Source: PLOWO2-12-38-17 sp963709355
Lineage (GTDB): Bacteria > Planctomycetota > Brocadiia > Brocadiales > Brocadiaceae
NCBI GenBank assembly: GCA_963709355.1
Contig: CAVPVY010000005.1
Location: 558,001 to 622,000 of the forward strand
Length of the DNA: 64,000 nt
Reading direction: 5' to 3'
Position numbers and translations under genes: made by a program. The notes beneath the pieces were generated by a model, which saw nothing but the letters and a program-made list of their open reading frames with translations, did not search any database and had not been told where the DNA came from. Shown here one piece after another: positions 54,440-63,438 of the stretch (position 1 is the first letter of the stretch; the number at the start of each line of letters is the position of its first letter).

Positions 54440-56728
54440 ATGTATATCTCGATTAAAAATCGGCTTATTTTTCTGTTGATTGTATTTACTTTGTTACCTT
54501 TTGTTTTATTACGTATTATAGCTTATCCAAGGATACAGTCAGACCTACAGGAAGTGTTGATACGAAATCTTGATGGTCTTGGGCATAAACAGGCAGAGTT
54601 AGTAACTAGTTGGATTAATGAAAGGATGAAAAATAACCGTGTCGTTGCAAATAATCCATTAATGATTAAATCTGCAAGAATTACAAAGGATGATAAGGAT
54701 TATCCGGATATAGTTCAGTATTTAAACATTATAAAAACTGAATATGGATACAAAGGTGCTTTTGTCTGTAACGATACAGGTATCGTCACGATTGCTACAG
54801 CAGAAGAGAGTCTTGGGAATGATGTATCGCAGATGGACTATTTTAAACAGGCACTACAGGGAAGCACCTATATTTCAAGCGTTATTCCATCTGAGATTCC
54901 AATTGCAAATGAAGTTGGAGAGAAAGAGCTCGGAATGCCTACTATGTTTGTTTCCTCCCCATTGAGAGATAGAGATGGCATTATTGTGGGTGTTGTTGCA
55001 TTGCGGATTGATGTTAATACGTTGAATGAATTGATGCTAGATCTGAAATTGGGTAAGACAGGTGAAACGTATCTTGTAAATAATGAAGGGTACATGCTCA
55101 CAGAATCCAGATTCAGCACGCATTTAAAAGAGATGGGACTGGTGAAGAAAAGGTGTGCCCTTGAATTAAAGTTAATTAATAGGGAAACAGGCGAACTAAC
55201 GACGGGTATTAAACAATGCATTGCCGGAAATAATGGTTTTGACGCAACTGGTTATAAAGACTACTCGGGCATAACCGTACTGGGTGTATGGCGCTGGTTA
55301 CCAGAATTTGATTGGGGCGTGGTTGCCGAAATTGATAGAGATGAAGGTTATGGTGCAGCCTATAATCTTAACTATATTGTAAGTTTTGTTTTATTGGTAA
55401 TTGCATTTCCTATAGTGATTGTTGCTTACTTTATGGGCAGAAAGATTTCAATGCCGATTATTAAATTAAGGGAAGTGACAGAAAAGATGGCATCCGGCGA
55501 TTTGACTCAGAGGGTAGACATAAAGAGAGATGATGAAATTGGTGTTCTTGCAAATGCCTTCAACTCAATGGCAAAGTCTCTGGATGAAAAGACAAAGGAA
55601 ATAGTAAATTCTGAAAAACGGTATCGCGATTTATTTAATTCTATAAAGGAAGGTGTTTATCAGTCTGAAACAGGCGTAGAGGGTGTGTTTACATTTATTA
55701 ACAAAGCAGGCGCTGAAATACTTGGATATAGCAGTCCAGAGGAAGTAGTTGGTACGAAGGTTAAAAATATTTATGTAGACCCAGAGGATAGAAGACGTTT
55801 GTGTGAGAAACTCGAAAAGGACGGTGTTTGGAAAGAGTTTGTATCGCTGTGCAAGAAAAAGAATGGCGATAGTTTTTATGCGGAACGTACAAGTAATATG
55901 TTGCGGGACGAAAAGGGGACCCCCCTGGCTATCTATGGAGTACTTAGAGATATTTCTGAACGAAAGAAGGCAGAACAGGAGGTTATCGAATCCGAAAAGA
56001 AATACCGCTTATTGTTTAATTCGTTAAAAGAAGGTGTTTATCAGTGCGAACCGGAGGTAGATGGTGTATTTACATGGATAAACCAAGCAGGCGCAGAGAT
56101 TTTAGGATATAAATCACCTGAAGAAGTGATCGGAACGAAGTTAAAGGATATTTATGTAAATTTAGAAGACCGTTCAAGATTAGTTGAGAAATTAACAAAA
56201 GAAGGTAGTTGGAAGAGTTTTGTATCATTCTGCAAAAGGAAGAAGGGCGATCAGTTCTACATGGAGCGCACTTCAAGCCTCATTAGGGATGAGAAGGGTA
56301 AGCCTTTACGCATAGAGGGCATATTCAGGGATATCACAGAACGAAAGGAATTTGAGGCGGAATTGAAGAAGTCTGAGAGGCACTATAGAGAATTGTTGAA
56401 TTCACTGAAAGAAGGTATCTATCAATGTGAACCTTTTGAGGATGGTGTATTTACATGGATTAATAAGGCAGGTGCAGAGATACTGGGCTATAGTTCACCT
56501 GAGGAAGTTATCGGAATTAAAGTAAAAGATATATATGTTAATCCCGACGATAGGAGAGAGCTTGTCGAGAAACTGGAAAAAGAAAATGTATGGAGAGACT
56601 TCACCTCTTATTGTAAGAGAAAGAATGGTGAACGGTTTATTTCTGAGAGGACATGTAATCTGGTTCGCGATGAGAATGGTAAACCATTAAGGATTGAAGG
56701 TGTGTTTAGGGATATAACTGAAAGATAA
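54440..56728 (+). CDS. Membrane sensor with dCache, HAMP and three tandem PAS domains, no kinase
   Basis: A 762-residue protein that is a paralogue of the 48.3-kb kinase in its N-terminal half: TM1, double-Cache periplasmic region (GKTGETYLVNNEGYML), TM2 and HAMP (PIIKLREVTEKMASGDLTQRV). After HAMP come three nearly identical PAS-PAC units (about 393-515, 516-638, 639-762), each with FNSLKEGVYQ, EILGYSSPEEVIG, a DIYV.PEDR box and an RDITERK end. The chain then stops at RDITER: no HisKA, no HATPase, no GGDEF/EAL and no methyl-accepting domain. It may signal by partner binding, for example to the coiled-coil protein and receiver encoded next. A TAA follows directly, and no kinase fragment remains downstream. 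Confidence 0.9.
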   Translation: MYISIKNRLIFLLIVFTLLPFVLLRIIAYPRIQSDLQEVLIRNLDGLGHKQAELVTSWINERMKNNRVVANNPLMIKSARITKDDKDYPDIVQYLNIIKTEYGYKGAFVCNDTGIVTIATAEESLGNDVSQMDYFKQALQGSTYISSVIPSEIPIANEVGEKELGMPTMFVSSPLRDRDGIIVGVVALRIDVNTLNELMLDLKLGKTGETYLVNNEGYMLTESRFSTHLKEMGLVKKRCALELKLINRETGELTTGIKQCIAGNNGFDATGYKDYSGITVLGVWRWLPEFDWGVVAEIDRDEGYGAAYNLNYIVSFVLLVIAFPIVIVAYFMGRKISMPIIKLREVTEKMASGDLTQRVDIKRDDEIGVLANAFNSMAKSLDEKTKEIVNSEKRYRDLFNSIKEGVYQSETGVEGVFTFINKAGAEILGYSSPEEVVGTKVKNIYVDPEDRRRLCEKLEKDGVWKEFVSLCKKKNGDSFYAERTSNMLRDEKGTPLAIYGVLRDISERKKAEQEVIESEKKYRLLFNSLKEGVYQCEPEVDGVFTWINQAGAEILGYKSPEEVIGTKLKDIYVNLEDRSRLVEKLTKEGSWKSFVSFCKRKKGDQFYMERTSSLIRDEKGKPLRIEGIFRDITERKEFEAELKKSERHYRELLNSLKEGIYQCEPFEDGVFTWINKAGAEILGYSSPEEVIGIKVKDIYVNPDDRRELVEKLEKENVWRDFTSYCKRKNGERFISERTCNLVRDENGKPLRIEGVFRDITER

Positions 56729-56774
56729 AAAACCGTTTTAATGAATTAAAATATCCTTAACTAGGAGCAAAATT

Positions 56775-57266
56775 ATGGGAAATGAAAGTTCAAAAGGTTT
56801 ATCTGTAAATGTGAAAACCTTTGTTTTGGTATTGTTATTTGTTAATGTTGGATTTGCATCAAAGATGATTCATAAATACTACGATATGAAAGATGCTGGA
56901 TATATCAGGGAACATACGTTTCAAGAACAACTTGAGCAAAGGGTGATGAAATCTTTCGGTTCTATAGAAGAAATGAACAAGATGGTTGCTGATATTACCA
57001 GACAGAAGGCGGAGGCTGAGAAACTTGCAGAATCCTTTAAGGAACAGGGAGAACAATTGAAATTCACAAATGTGAAAATAGAGGATTCAAAGGCTAAGCT
57101 TGCAGAAGAAAAGGCTATGTTACAAAAACAGATTTGGGAGCTAGAAGACTCTTTATCGCAGGGAAAGAATGCGTTGAACAGCAAAGAAACGTTAACTCTG
57201 GAACTAATGAGTAAAATTGAAGTGCTCGAAAAGGAAAATGCGGAACTTAAAGAACGGCTTAAATGA
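56775..57266 (+). CDS. Small membrane-anchored coiled-coil protein
   Basis: A 163-residue protein. One N-terminal membrane span (NVKTFVLVLLFVNVGFA, about residues 11-27), then an almost continuous heptad-repeat coiled coil from residue 45 to the end, rich in Glu/Lys (ADITRQKAEAEKLAESFKEQ, then KLAEEKAMLQKQIWELEDSL). It lies between the kinase-less sensor and the degenerate receiver on the same strand, with short gaps. A coiled-coil adaptor passing the signal from the PAS sensor is a possibility; the sequence alone does not prove it. No family is recognised. Confidence 0.75.
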   Translation: MGNESSKGLSVNVKTFVLVLLFVNVGFASKMIHKYYDMKDAGYIREHTFQEQLEQRVMKSFGSIEEMNKMVADITRQKAEAEKLAESFKEQGEQLKFTNVKIEDSKAKLAEEKAMLQKQIWELEDSLSQGKNALNSKETLTLELMSKIEVLEKENAELKERLK

Positions 57267-57317
57267 GTACGCAACTTGGTTAACGTGTCTGGGGTGAATT
57301 GGGAGTATAAGGATTTT

Positions 57318-57734
57318 ATGGTAGGAATTTTGATTATTGGGAACCAGGAGAAGGTCAGAAAATCTCTTGTGATTGCATTTAAGAAACAAGGTTATGAGAT
57401 ATGCGATGAATCATATTGGGAAAGCGCGAAACAGGTTTACAGTGATAAACACGACCTTGTTATTGCTGATTTAGAGGGAAAAGAGCACATGGGTGTTGAA
57501 GTTCTTCAGGCAATTAAACTTTCAAATAGGAATGTAGAGATTATAGCAATCCTGCCTCGTAACTTGATTGGAACAGGTGAAATGTACAATTACGAAGTGT
57601 ATGATTGTGTTCATAAGCCTTTTTTGTTGACTGATTTAGTTAATATGGGTGAAAAGGCACTTGAAAAAAAGAAATTAGCTGATAAAGTGCGGAATCTAGA
57701 GCAAATAATGTCTGGGAATAAGATCGTTTCATAG
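57318..57734 (+). CDS. Stand-alone degenerate receiver-domain protein
   Basis: A 138-residue CheY-like protein consisting of a receiver plus a short helix (KALEKKKLADKVRNLEQI) that in the full regulators leads to AAA+. It corresponds to the N-terminus of the NtrC-type regulators in this window. Key sites are altered: the acidic pair DD/ED is N-Q (IIGNQEKVRK), the conserved Thr is missing (IIAILPRN), while the Asp in VIADLE and the Lys in VHKPF remain. Phosphorylation by the usual Mg-dependent route is therefore doubtful. ATG 57318 is preferred (aagga at proper spacing) over a TTG at 57276. It lies about 50 bases after the coiled-coil gene and 196 bases before nirC. Confidence 0.82.
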   Translation: MVGILIIGNQEKVRKSLVIAFKKQGYEICDESYWESAKQVYSDKHDLVIADLEGKEHMGVEVLQAIKLSNRNVEIIAILPRNLIGTGEMYNYEVYDCVHKPFLLTDLVNMGEKALEKKKLADKVRNLEQIMSGNKIVS

Positions 57735-57884
57735 GGAAATTGTATATTTATTTAAACTTGTTTTCTATTCTTGATTTGTGAAAGGGGGTGCGTTAAAGAG
57801 CCAGAATACATTTTTTAAAAACTATAGTTGTTTTTATTAGTAGTATCAAAGTTTAATTTGGACTTAAAAAACTTAAGAAGGGGC

Positions 57885-57917
57885 GTTGTTTGAAGAATCC
57901 TAACAACAGCTTTTTTT
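57885..57917 (+). terminator. Terminator-like hairpin in the nirC leader
   Basis: A 6-bp stem gttgtt (57885-57890) / aacaac (57902-57907), 11-base loop, a short agc, then seven Ts (57911-57917) which run straight into the aggag ribosome-binding site of nirC. The stem is weak, but the position invites an attenuator role between the sensor genes and nirC. Confidence 0.45.
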
Positions 57918-57930
57918 AGGAGAACAATTA

Positions 57931-58824
57931 ATGTTATATACTGGAGCTGTAGATAGTATTGCGGCAGTGTCTTTAAAGAAAGCCACGTCAATGAAACACA
58001 GCCTGACAGGTTTCTTGACACTTTCTGTGATGGCTGGTTTTTATATTGGATTTGGAGTTATTCTGGCATTTATTTGTGCCGCACCCGTAGCGGCAATAAA
58101 CCCAGGCATCGGTAAAATAGTTGCCGGTGCAACATTTGGTATTGCGTTGTCTCTAGTAATTATTGGTGGAGCCGAGTTGTTTACCGGATACAACCTGTTG
58201 ATATTTAAGGGTACCTTGAGGGGTACGGTTACGCTTGGCGATGCTATGTTGGGTTGGTTTTGGACATACGTAGGCAACCTTGGCGGGTCGATGCTTTTTG
58301 CGCTTATGATTATCGCATCAGGTATCTTTGCCCCTGATCCCTGGAAGTCATTTTTACTCAAGGTGGCAACATATAAAAGCAATGGGCCATGGTGGGAGCT
58401 ATTTTTCAGGGGTCTCTTCTGTAACTGGCTCGTCTGTATGGCTATATGGTCTTCTTTTAGGTGCACAAGCGATTCGGGCAAGTTGATTATGATCTGGTGG
58501 TGCCTGTTCGCCTTCATTACGACGGGTATGGAACACAGTGTGGCGAATATGACGATACTAACGATAGCCAATCTGTTGCCGCATGACCCTGCTGCGATTT
58601 CATGGGGTAAGATGTTTGGCCATAACCTTGTCCCTGTTACCCTTGGTAATATTGTGGGTGGTACATTCTTCGTTACATTCCTCTATTGGTTCGCAACTGC
58701 AATGGATGAAAGAGGTGCGAAGAGGATAGAGGCTATAAAGGGCGGTTCTGGCGCTGGTGAGTTACCACGTGCCGGCGGGTCTCCTGAAGAGATTAAAGAC
58801 ATAAGGGTAAAAATGAAATCATAA
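57931..58824 (+). CDS. nirC: Formate/nitrite transporter (FocA/NirC family)
   Basis: A 297-residue pentameric channel subunit with six spans. Signature blocks: FTGYNLLIFKG, the RGLFCNWLVCMA segment, the pore histidine in TTGMEHSVANM, and HNLVPVTLGNIVGG. The tail of about 40 residues after the last span is cytosolic and basic. FocA and NirC cannot be told apart with certainty by eye, but in a nitrite-dependent lineage and beside an HPP gene nitrite is the likelier substrate. Strong ribosome-binding site aggag. A bidirectional-looking terminator follows. It is separated from the receiver gene by a weak hairpin/T-run that may set its expression. Confidence 0.92.
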   Translation: MLYTGAVDSIAAVSLKKATSMKHSLTGFLTLSVMAGFYIGFGVILAFICAAPVAAINPGIGKIVAGATFGIALSLVIIGGAELFTGYNLLIFKGTLRGTVTLGDAMLGWFWTYVGNLGGSMLFALMIIASGIFAPDPWKSFLLKVATYKSNGPWWELFFRGLFCNWLVCMAIWSSFRCTSDSGKLIMIWWCLFAFITTGMEHSVANMTILTIANLLPHDPAAISWGKMFGHNLVPVTLGNIVGGTFFVTFLYWFATAMDERGAKRIEAIKGGSGAGELPRAGGSPEEIKDIRVKMKS

Positions 58825-58857
58825 TAAATAATAGTTTGCTTAGTACGGGTGTTAATT

Positions 58858-58893
58858 AAAAAAGGGACTTTCTTTAAAAATAGTCCCTTTTTT
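58858..58893 (+). terminator. Intrinsic terminator, probably bidirectional
   Basis: 12-bp perfect stem aaaaaagggact (58858-58869) / agtccctttttt (58882-58893) with a 12-base loop. It lies between convergent nirC and the propeller gene; A and T runs flank both sides, so it can stop transcription in both directions. Confidence 0.88.
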
Positions 58894-58937
58894 ATTTTAA
58901 GAATTTGTTGAATAATCTTTGGACAGCAAATGTTGGA

Positions 58938-60080
58938 TTATTTACTTATATTTGCCTCGCCAATTGCGTAAAGTTTCCCATCGTTGGAGCCGATGTAAAG
59001 GGTACCTTTGGCATCAATAGTAGGTGGCGATTCTATAGCATCTCCTGTTTCAAATACCCATTTCAAACTTCCATCAGAATTTAAGGCATAGACTTTTTTG
59101 TCTCTGGAACCAACGTAAATTGTGCCATCTGCCCCAATAGCAGGAGAAGAGATAATAGAGGCGCCTGTTTCAAAACGCCACTTTAGTTTTCCATCGGGTG
59201 TAAGGGCGTATATGCTATTATTGCCTGAACCAAAGTACACGTTTCCATTAATATCCATAGCAGCAGAAGAATCAATGTCATATACGGTATCAAACGTCCA
59301 TTCTACTTGTCCGTCCGGATGAAATGCGTAGAATTTGGCATCTTCAGAACCAATGTAAATATTGCCGTTGGGCGCTATTAACGGCGAGGCGTCTAAAAGG
59401 TATCGGGTTCCAAAACTCCATAACGCTTTGCCTTCTGGTTTCATTGCAAATAAATAGTAATCTCCAGAACCAAAATAAATCATGCCATCTGGAGCTATGG
59501 CAGGGGACGAGACAATATGATCGGCAGTCTTTTGGGTCCATTTTAACTTACCGTCCTGGGTAATAGCGTGGAGTTTCTTATCCCACGACCCGACATAAAT
59601 CGTACCATCAACCGCAACAGCAGGAGAAGAAATAATTCCACCTTCAGTTTTATATTTCCATCGTATACTACCATCAAGGTTTACTGCATATAAATGGCTA
59701 TCCCAAGACCCAAAGAGAATGGTACCGTCCTTTGTGATGGCGGGTGATGAATCAACCTCCCCTTGTGTCTCGAATGCCCATTTAAGGTCACCGTTACGAT
59801 TAATAGCGTATAGCTTCCTATCTTTCGAGCCAACGTAAATGGTACCATCTTCTCCAATAGCAGGGGAGGAAGTGATTGGGCCTTCCGTTTGGAATGTCCA
59901 TTTGAGGACAGGTTTTTGAACGCTCACGTATGGACTTCTTCCAGTATGCTGTAAGTCATGCCTGAACATAGGCCAAGGGGTGTCGGCAAGTTGGGCATAA
60001 AGTGATGTTGATAGGAAGACCGTTAGCAAGAAAAGAATGAATATCGGTAATGCAAAAAACGTGACAGTCTTTTTTAACAT
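58938..60080 (-). CDS. Secreted eight-bladed PQQ-repeat beta-propeller protein
   Basis: A 380-residue exported protein. Signal peptide about 1-30 (ends STSLYAQ). Residue 36 onward holds PWPMFRHDLQHTGRS, a common lead-in of PQQ-like propellers, followed by eight repeats of SxDxKLYAlxxDGxLKW type, each about 40 residues with a SSPAIxxDGTIYVGS strand. No residues of PQQ dehydrogenase catalysis are evident, so it is more like BamB or a structural/binding propeller. No partner domain or anchor is found. It is transcribed away from the his genes, and an unremarkable 218-base gap with a small cccact/agtggg hairpin (60246-60262) separates it from hisB. Confidence 0.85.
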   Translation of the reverse strand: MLKKTVTFFALPIFILFLLTVFLSTSLYAQLADTPWPMFRHDLQHTGRSPYVSVQKPVLKWTFQTEGPITSSPAIGEDGTIYVGSKDRKLYAINRNGDLKWAFETQGEVDSSPAITKDGTILFGSWDSHLYAVNLDGSIRWKYKTEGGIISSPAVAVDGTIYVGSWDKKLHAITQDGKLKWTQKTADHIVSSPAIAPDGMIYFGSGDYYLFAMKPEGKALWSFGTRYLLDASPLIAPNGNIYIGSEDAKFYAFHPDGQVEWTFDTVYDIDSSAAMDINGNVYFGSGNNSIYALTPDGKLKWRFETGASIISSPAIGADGTIYVGSRDKKVYALNSDGSLKWVFETGDAIESPPTIDAKGTLYIGSNDGKLYAIGEANISK

Positions 60081-60298
60081 TAGAAATTTCCTAATAGTTT
60101 GATTTTCTGGAAAAATATTTTAGAAAATAAAGATAAAAACATTGGAATTCAAGATACTCCCCTTTATTAAGAGAGGTTGGGGGGATGTGTCTATAACTGA
60201 ATTACACACCCCTTTCTCGTTAGATTGAACGCTCACGACGAAGTCCCCACTCTCTAAGTGGGAGAAGAAGAGGCATCATTCATTTATTTCCTTTATCC

Positions 60299-60889
60299 TT
60301 AAAGTATTCCTTTTGTTGACGGGACGTCTTTTCTGCGTTCATCTATTCCGACAGCGTCCTTTAACGCCTTTGCAAGACCTTTAAAAATTGCCTCTGCAAT
60401 ATGGTGTGCATTAGTGCCGTACGGCACGTTAACATGGAGATTAATGCCTGCGTTTACGCAAAAAGCCTCTAAAAATTCTCCAATTAGTTCGGTATCAAAA
60501 TTTCCAATCTTTTCGGAATGAAACTTTACATTAAAAACAAATTCAGACCGCCCGCTTATGTCTATAGCGATATTTGCAAGCGACTCTTGCATTGGTGTGC
60601 TTGTGTTTGAAAACCGCCTGATTCCTTTTTTATCACCCAGCGCCTCTTTTATCCCCTTACCGAGACATATACCTGCATCCTCTACTGTATGATGGTCATC
60701 CACAATGCGGTCTCCTTTTGCCCGTATTGTAAGGTCAAACAATGCGTGTTTTGTGAGTAAATCAAGCATATGGTCAAGGAAGCCGACGCCGGTACTTATA
60801 TTGCTTTTCCCTTTCCCATCCAGGTTAATTGTGAGTTCGATGTCAGTCTCTTTGGTCTTTCTCTGAATTGTTGATATTCTTTTTGTCAT
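60299..60889 (-). CDS. hisB: Imidazoleglycerol-phosphate dehydratase
   Basis: A 196-residue monofunctional HisB, the sixth step of histidine synthesis. RKTKETDIELTINLDG, GFLDHMLDLL, HHTVEDAGICLGKGIKEALG and TNAHHIAEAIFKGLAKAL supply the two Mn-binding histidine sets. There is no fused phosphatase domain. The gene starts one base after the hisC stop, so it is the last gene of hisD-hisC-hisB. Confidence 0.95.
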   Translation of the reverse strand: MTKRISTIQRKTKETDIELTINLDGKGKSNISTGVGFLDHMLDLLTKHALFDLTIRAKGDRIVDDHHTVEDAGICLGKGIKEALGDKKGIRRFSNTSTPMQESLANIAIDISGRSEFVFNVKFHSEKIGNFDTELIGEFLEAFCVNAGINLHVNVPYGTNAHHIAEAIFKGLAKALKDAVGIDERRKDVPSTKGIL

Positions 60890-60890
60890 A

Positions 60891-62003
60891 TTATTTACAG
60901 ATAAGTTCTCTTAAATTCTTCAGCAAGAGATCTATTTCCTCTTTCCTGCCAATTGTAATACGGAGACAATCATCAAGTCGTCTCAGGTTGAAATATCTTA
61001 CCAATATTTTACGCAATTTCAATGTCTGATACAAATGATTTGCAGAGACGCCCTTCATACACCGTGTAAGTACGAAATTTGTCTGGGATGGATATACAAA
61101 GAAACCCATGTCGCGAAGCGAATCAGTCAGATACTGACGTGTTTCAATTATTTTCTTGACGTGGGCCTTCATATCTTTTTGGTCATCAAGCGAAGCAACA
61201 GCCGCAGCAATGCTGAGGCGGTCCACGTTATACGAGTCTTTTACCTTCATCATACCCTGAATCAGAGATTCTTGAGCAATACAAAACCCCAGCCTGATTC
61301 CTGCCAGTGAATATGATTTTGAAAGTGTGCGAAGGATGAGCAAGTTATCGTGTTTTTCAACCAGACGGAGGCAATTATCTTCTGCAAAATCTGCATAAGC
61401 CTCGTCAATAACAATTACACCATTAATCTTTGACGCAATCTTTGATATTTCCCTGGACGGAATCATCGTTCCGGACGGTGAGTTCGGATTTGCAATAAAA
61501 GTAACCCTTGCCCCCTTAACAAAGAAATCCTCCGGAAGCGAATAATCTTCATTAAAATCTATATCGCATGTAACCCCATCCTGCAATTCAGCGAGCGTTT
61601 TATATAACATGTAGGAAGGATAAGGGAAAATAACCTTATCGCCAGAGCCGGCAAAAGTGCGGATTATGATTGATAACAGGTCATCAGATCCGTTTCCAGC
61701 CATTACACGCTCAGGCTTTGTTCCTAACACCGCAGCAACCTTCTTTCTGACCTCCGTTGCAACAGGGTCTGGATAAAGACGGAGTTTTTCATTTGCCGCC
61801 TCTTTTATGGCAATTAAAACTTTTGGTGAAGGAGGGTACGGGTTTTCATTTGTGTTTAACTTTATGTAAACACCGTCTTTTGGCTGCTCGCCGGGTACGT
61901 ATCCCGACATCCTTTCAATATTATCCCTAAAATAACTCAAGCGGTTGTCTTTTATAATACTATTATTGATTAAAGATTTCTTTTTTTGGTAAGTATCTTT
62001 CAT
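60891..62003 (-). CDS. hisC: Histidinol-phosphate aminotransferase
   Basis: A 370-residue class I/II PLP enzyme. KLNTNENPYPPSPKV at the N-terminus is the HisC hallmark; NPNSPSG, VIDEAYADF, and the PLP lysine in LRTLSKSYSLAGIRLGF follow. It makes L-histidinol phosphate from imidazoleacetol phosphate. Upstream hisD ends 115 bases earlier, an unusually long gap that holds no gene I can see; hisB starts one base downstream. ATG at 62003 is taken; a later ATG at residue 32 (ERMSGYV) would shorten the N-terminus. Confidence 0.94.
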   Translation of the reverse strand: MKDTYQKKKSLINNSIIKDNRLSYFRDNIERMSGYVPGEQPKDGVYIKLNTNENPYPPSPKVLIAIKEAANEKLRLYPDPVATEVRKKVAAVLGTKPERVMAGNGSDDLLSIIIRTFAGSGDKVIFPYPSYMLYKTLAELQDGVTCDIDFNEDYSLPEDFFVKGARVTFIANPNSPSGTMIPSREISKIASKINGVIVIDEAYADFAEDNCLRLVEKHDNLLILRTLSKSYSLAGIRLGFCIAQESLIQGMMKVKDSYNVDRLSIAAAVASLDDQKDMKAHVKKIIETRQYLTDSLRDMGFFVYPSQTNFVLTRCMKGVSANHLYQTLKLRKILVRYFNLRRLDDCLRITIGRKEEIDLLLKNLRELICK

Positions 62004-62118
62004 AGAAATAAAGTGTCAAATTAATATCAAATATTTTAATTTAATACCAGGGAATTTTAAAGCGAAGCGTCTGATTTAAAGTCTTCAGTATTAAAATATT
62101 TTACCATCATCAAAACCT

Positions 62119-63420
62119 TTAAATACCATCTAATCTGATTTGAACAGATTTTGTATGTGCATCAAACCCTTCAACCCTTGAGATTTCTACTATATCTTTA
62201 TAGACATTTTTCAAGGCACTTTTTGAAAATGTTATTACGCTTGACCTCTTCAGAAAGTCGTTTACAGAAAGCCCTGATGAAAAACGCGCCGTCCCGCTTG
62301 TTGGAAGTACATGAGAAGGTCCGGCAATATAATCTCCCAAAGCGACTGGCGAATAAGCGCCAAGAAAGATTGCGCCAGCGTGTTTAATCTTTGATAGTAC
62401 TGTCCTGGGTTTTTGAGTCATAATCTGCAGGTGTTCAGGTGCTAAGGTATTTGTTATTTCAATACACTCATCAATACCTTGTGTTACAATAATAACGCCA
62501 TATTTATCTAAGTATTTTTTTGTATCAGCACATCGTTTTATACCTCTCAGTTGTTTTATCAAATCTTTATTAACTTTTGTTGCCAGTGACTCAGAACACG
62601 TAACCAGTATTGAAATCCCAGGTGAATGTTCTGCCTGAGATAATAAATCGGATGCCACAAAAGAGGAATTAGCATGTTCGTCGGCTATAATCAGCACCTC
62701 GCTGGGACCAGCAAGCATGTCAATTCCAGCATATCCAAATATCTCCTTCTTGGCAAGCGTTACGAAGATATTTCCAGGTCCAACGAGTTTATCTACCCTT
62801 GGTATAGTTTCGGTGCCGAAGGCTAGCGCAGCTATGGCATGCGCCCCGCCAATTTTATATATTTCATTAATACCGCATTCGTTTGCCGCTACCAGTCTTT
62901 CAGGCGGAATTGCGCCATCTTTTGCCGGTGGTGAGACCATAATTATCTTTTTCACACCCGCTACTTTTGCAGGTATGGCATTCATTAGTACGGTTGATGG
63001 ATAAGATGCAGACCCACCGGGTACGTAAATCCCAACAATATCAATCGGGGTGTATATGGTATCAAGCACTATACCATTAGCCCTTAGTGGTCTGACGTTA
63101 CGGATGCGTATATGCTCCTGATATTTCTTTACGTTTTTAATGGCATGTTTAATTGATGTTAGAAATTGTATGGATACCCTATCGTATGCATCTTCAACCT
63201 CGCCTCCTCTTACTTGAAAATCTGAGGGCTTTATGGAAACTTTATCAAAGAGCCTGCTATATTTTACGAGCGTCTTATCCTTGTGTCTTTGTACATTACG
63301 AATGATTTCTGAAACGGATTCTTTATAATTCAGGGATAGCCCGTCTAACACATTTAACTGTCTCTTTAGTTTCTCAATTTCCTTTTTAATATTGCACTTC
63401 CGGGTTTGAAATATCCGCAT
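62119..63420 (-). CDS. hisD: Histidinol dehydrogenase
   Basis: A zinc enzyme oxidising histidinol to histidine with two NAD. YVPGGSASYPSTVLMNAIPAK, AGPSEVLIIAD, the SQAEHSPGI and LAPEHLQIMT blocks with the catalytic/zinc Glu and His, and GDYIAGPSHVLPTSGTAR are present. ATG 63420 (433 residues) follows a gagg at eleven bases; a TTG at 63438 would add six residues and overlap the preceding hairpin. First gene of the operon, with a consensus promoter at 63605-63633 and a terminator-like hairpin in between. Confidence 0.94.
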   Translation of the reverse strand: MRIFQTRKCNIKKEIEKLKRQLNVLDGLSLNYKESVSEIIRNVQRHKDKTLVKYSRLFDKVSIKPSDFQVRGGEVEDAYDRVSIQFLTSIKHAIKNVKKYQEHIRIRNVRPLRANGIVLDTIYTPIDIVGIYVPGGSASYPSTVLMNAIPAKVAGVKKIIMVSPPAKDGAIPPERLVAANECGINEIYKIGGAHAIAALAFGTETIPRVDKLVGPGNIFVTLAKKEIFGYAGIDMLAGPSEVLIIADEHANSSFVASDLLSQAEHSPGISILVTCSESLATKVNKDLIKQLRGIKRCADTKKYLDKYGVIIVTQGIDECIEITNTLAPEHLQIMTQKPRTVLSKIKHAGAIFLGAYSPVALGDYIAGPSHVLPTSGTARFSSGLSVNDFLKRSSVITFSKSALKNVYKDIVEISRVEGFDAHTKSVQIRLDGI

Positions 63421-63438
63421 TATTTTTATTTGCCTCAA

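Noticed and set aside
60246..60262. Small hairpin cccact/agtggg downstream of hisB
   Set aside because: No T-tract follows on the minus strand, so it is not listed as the his terminator.
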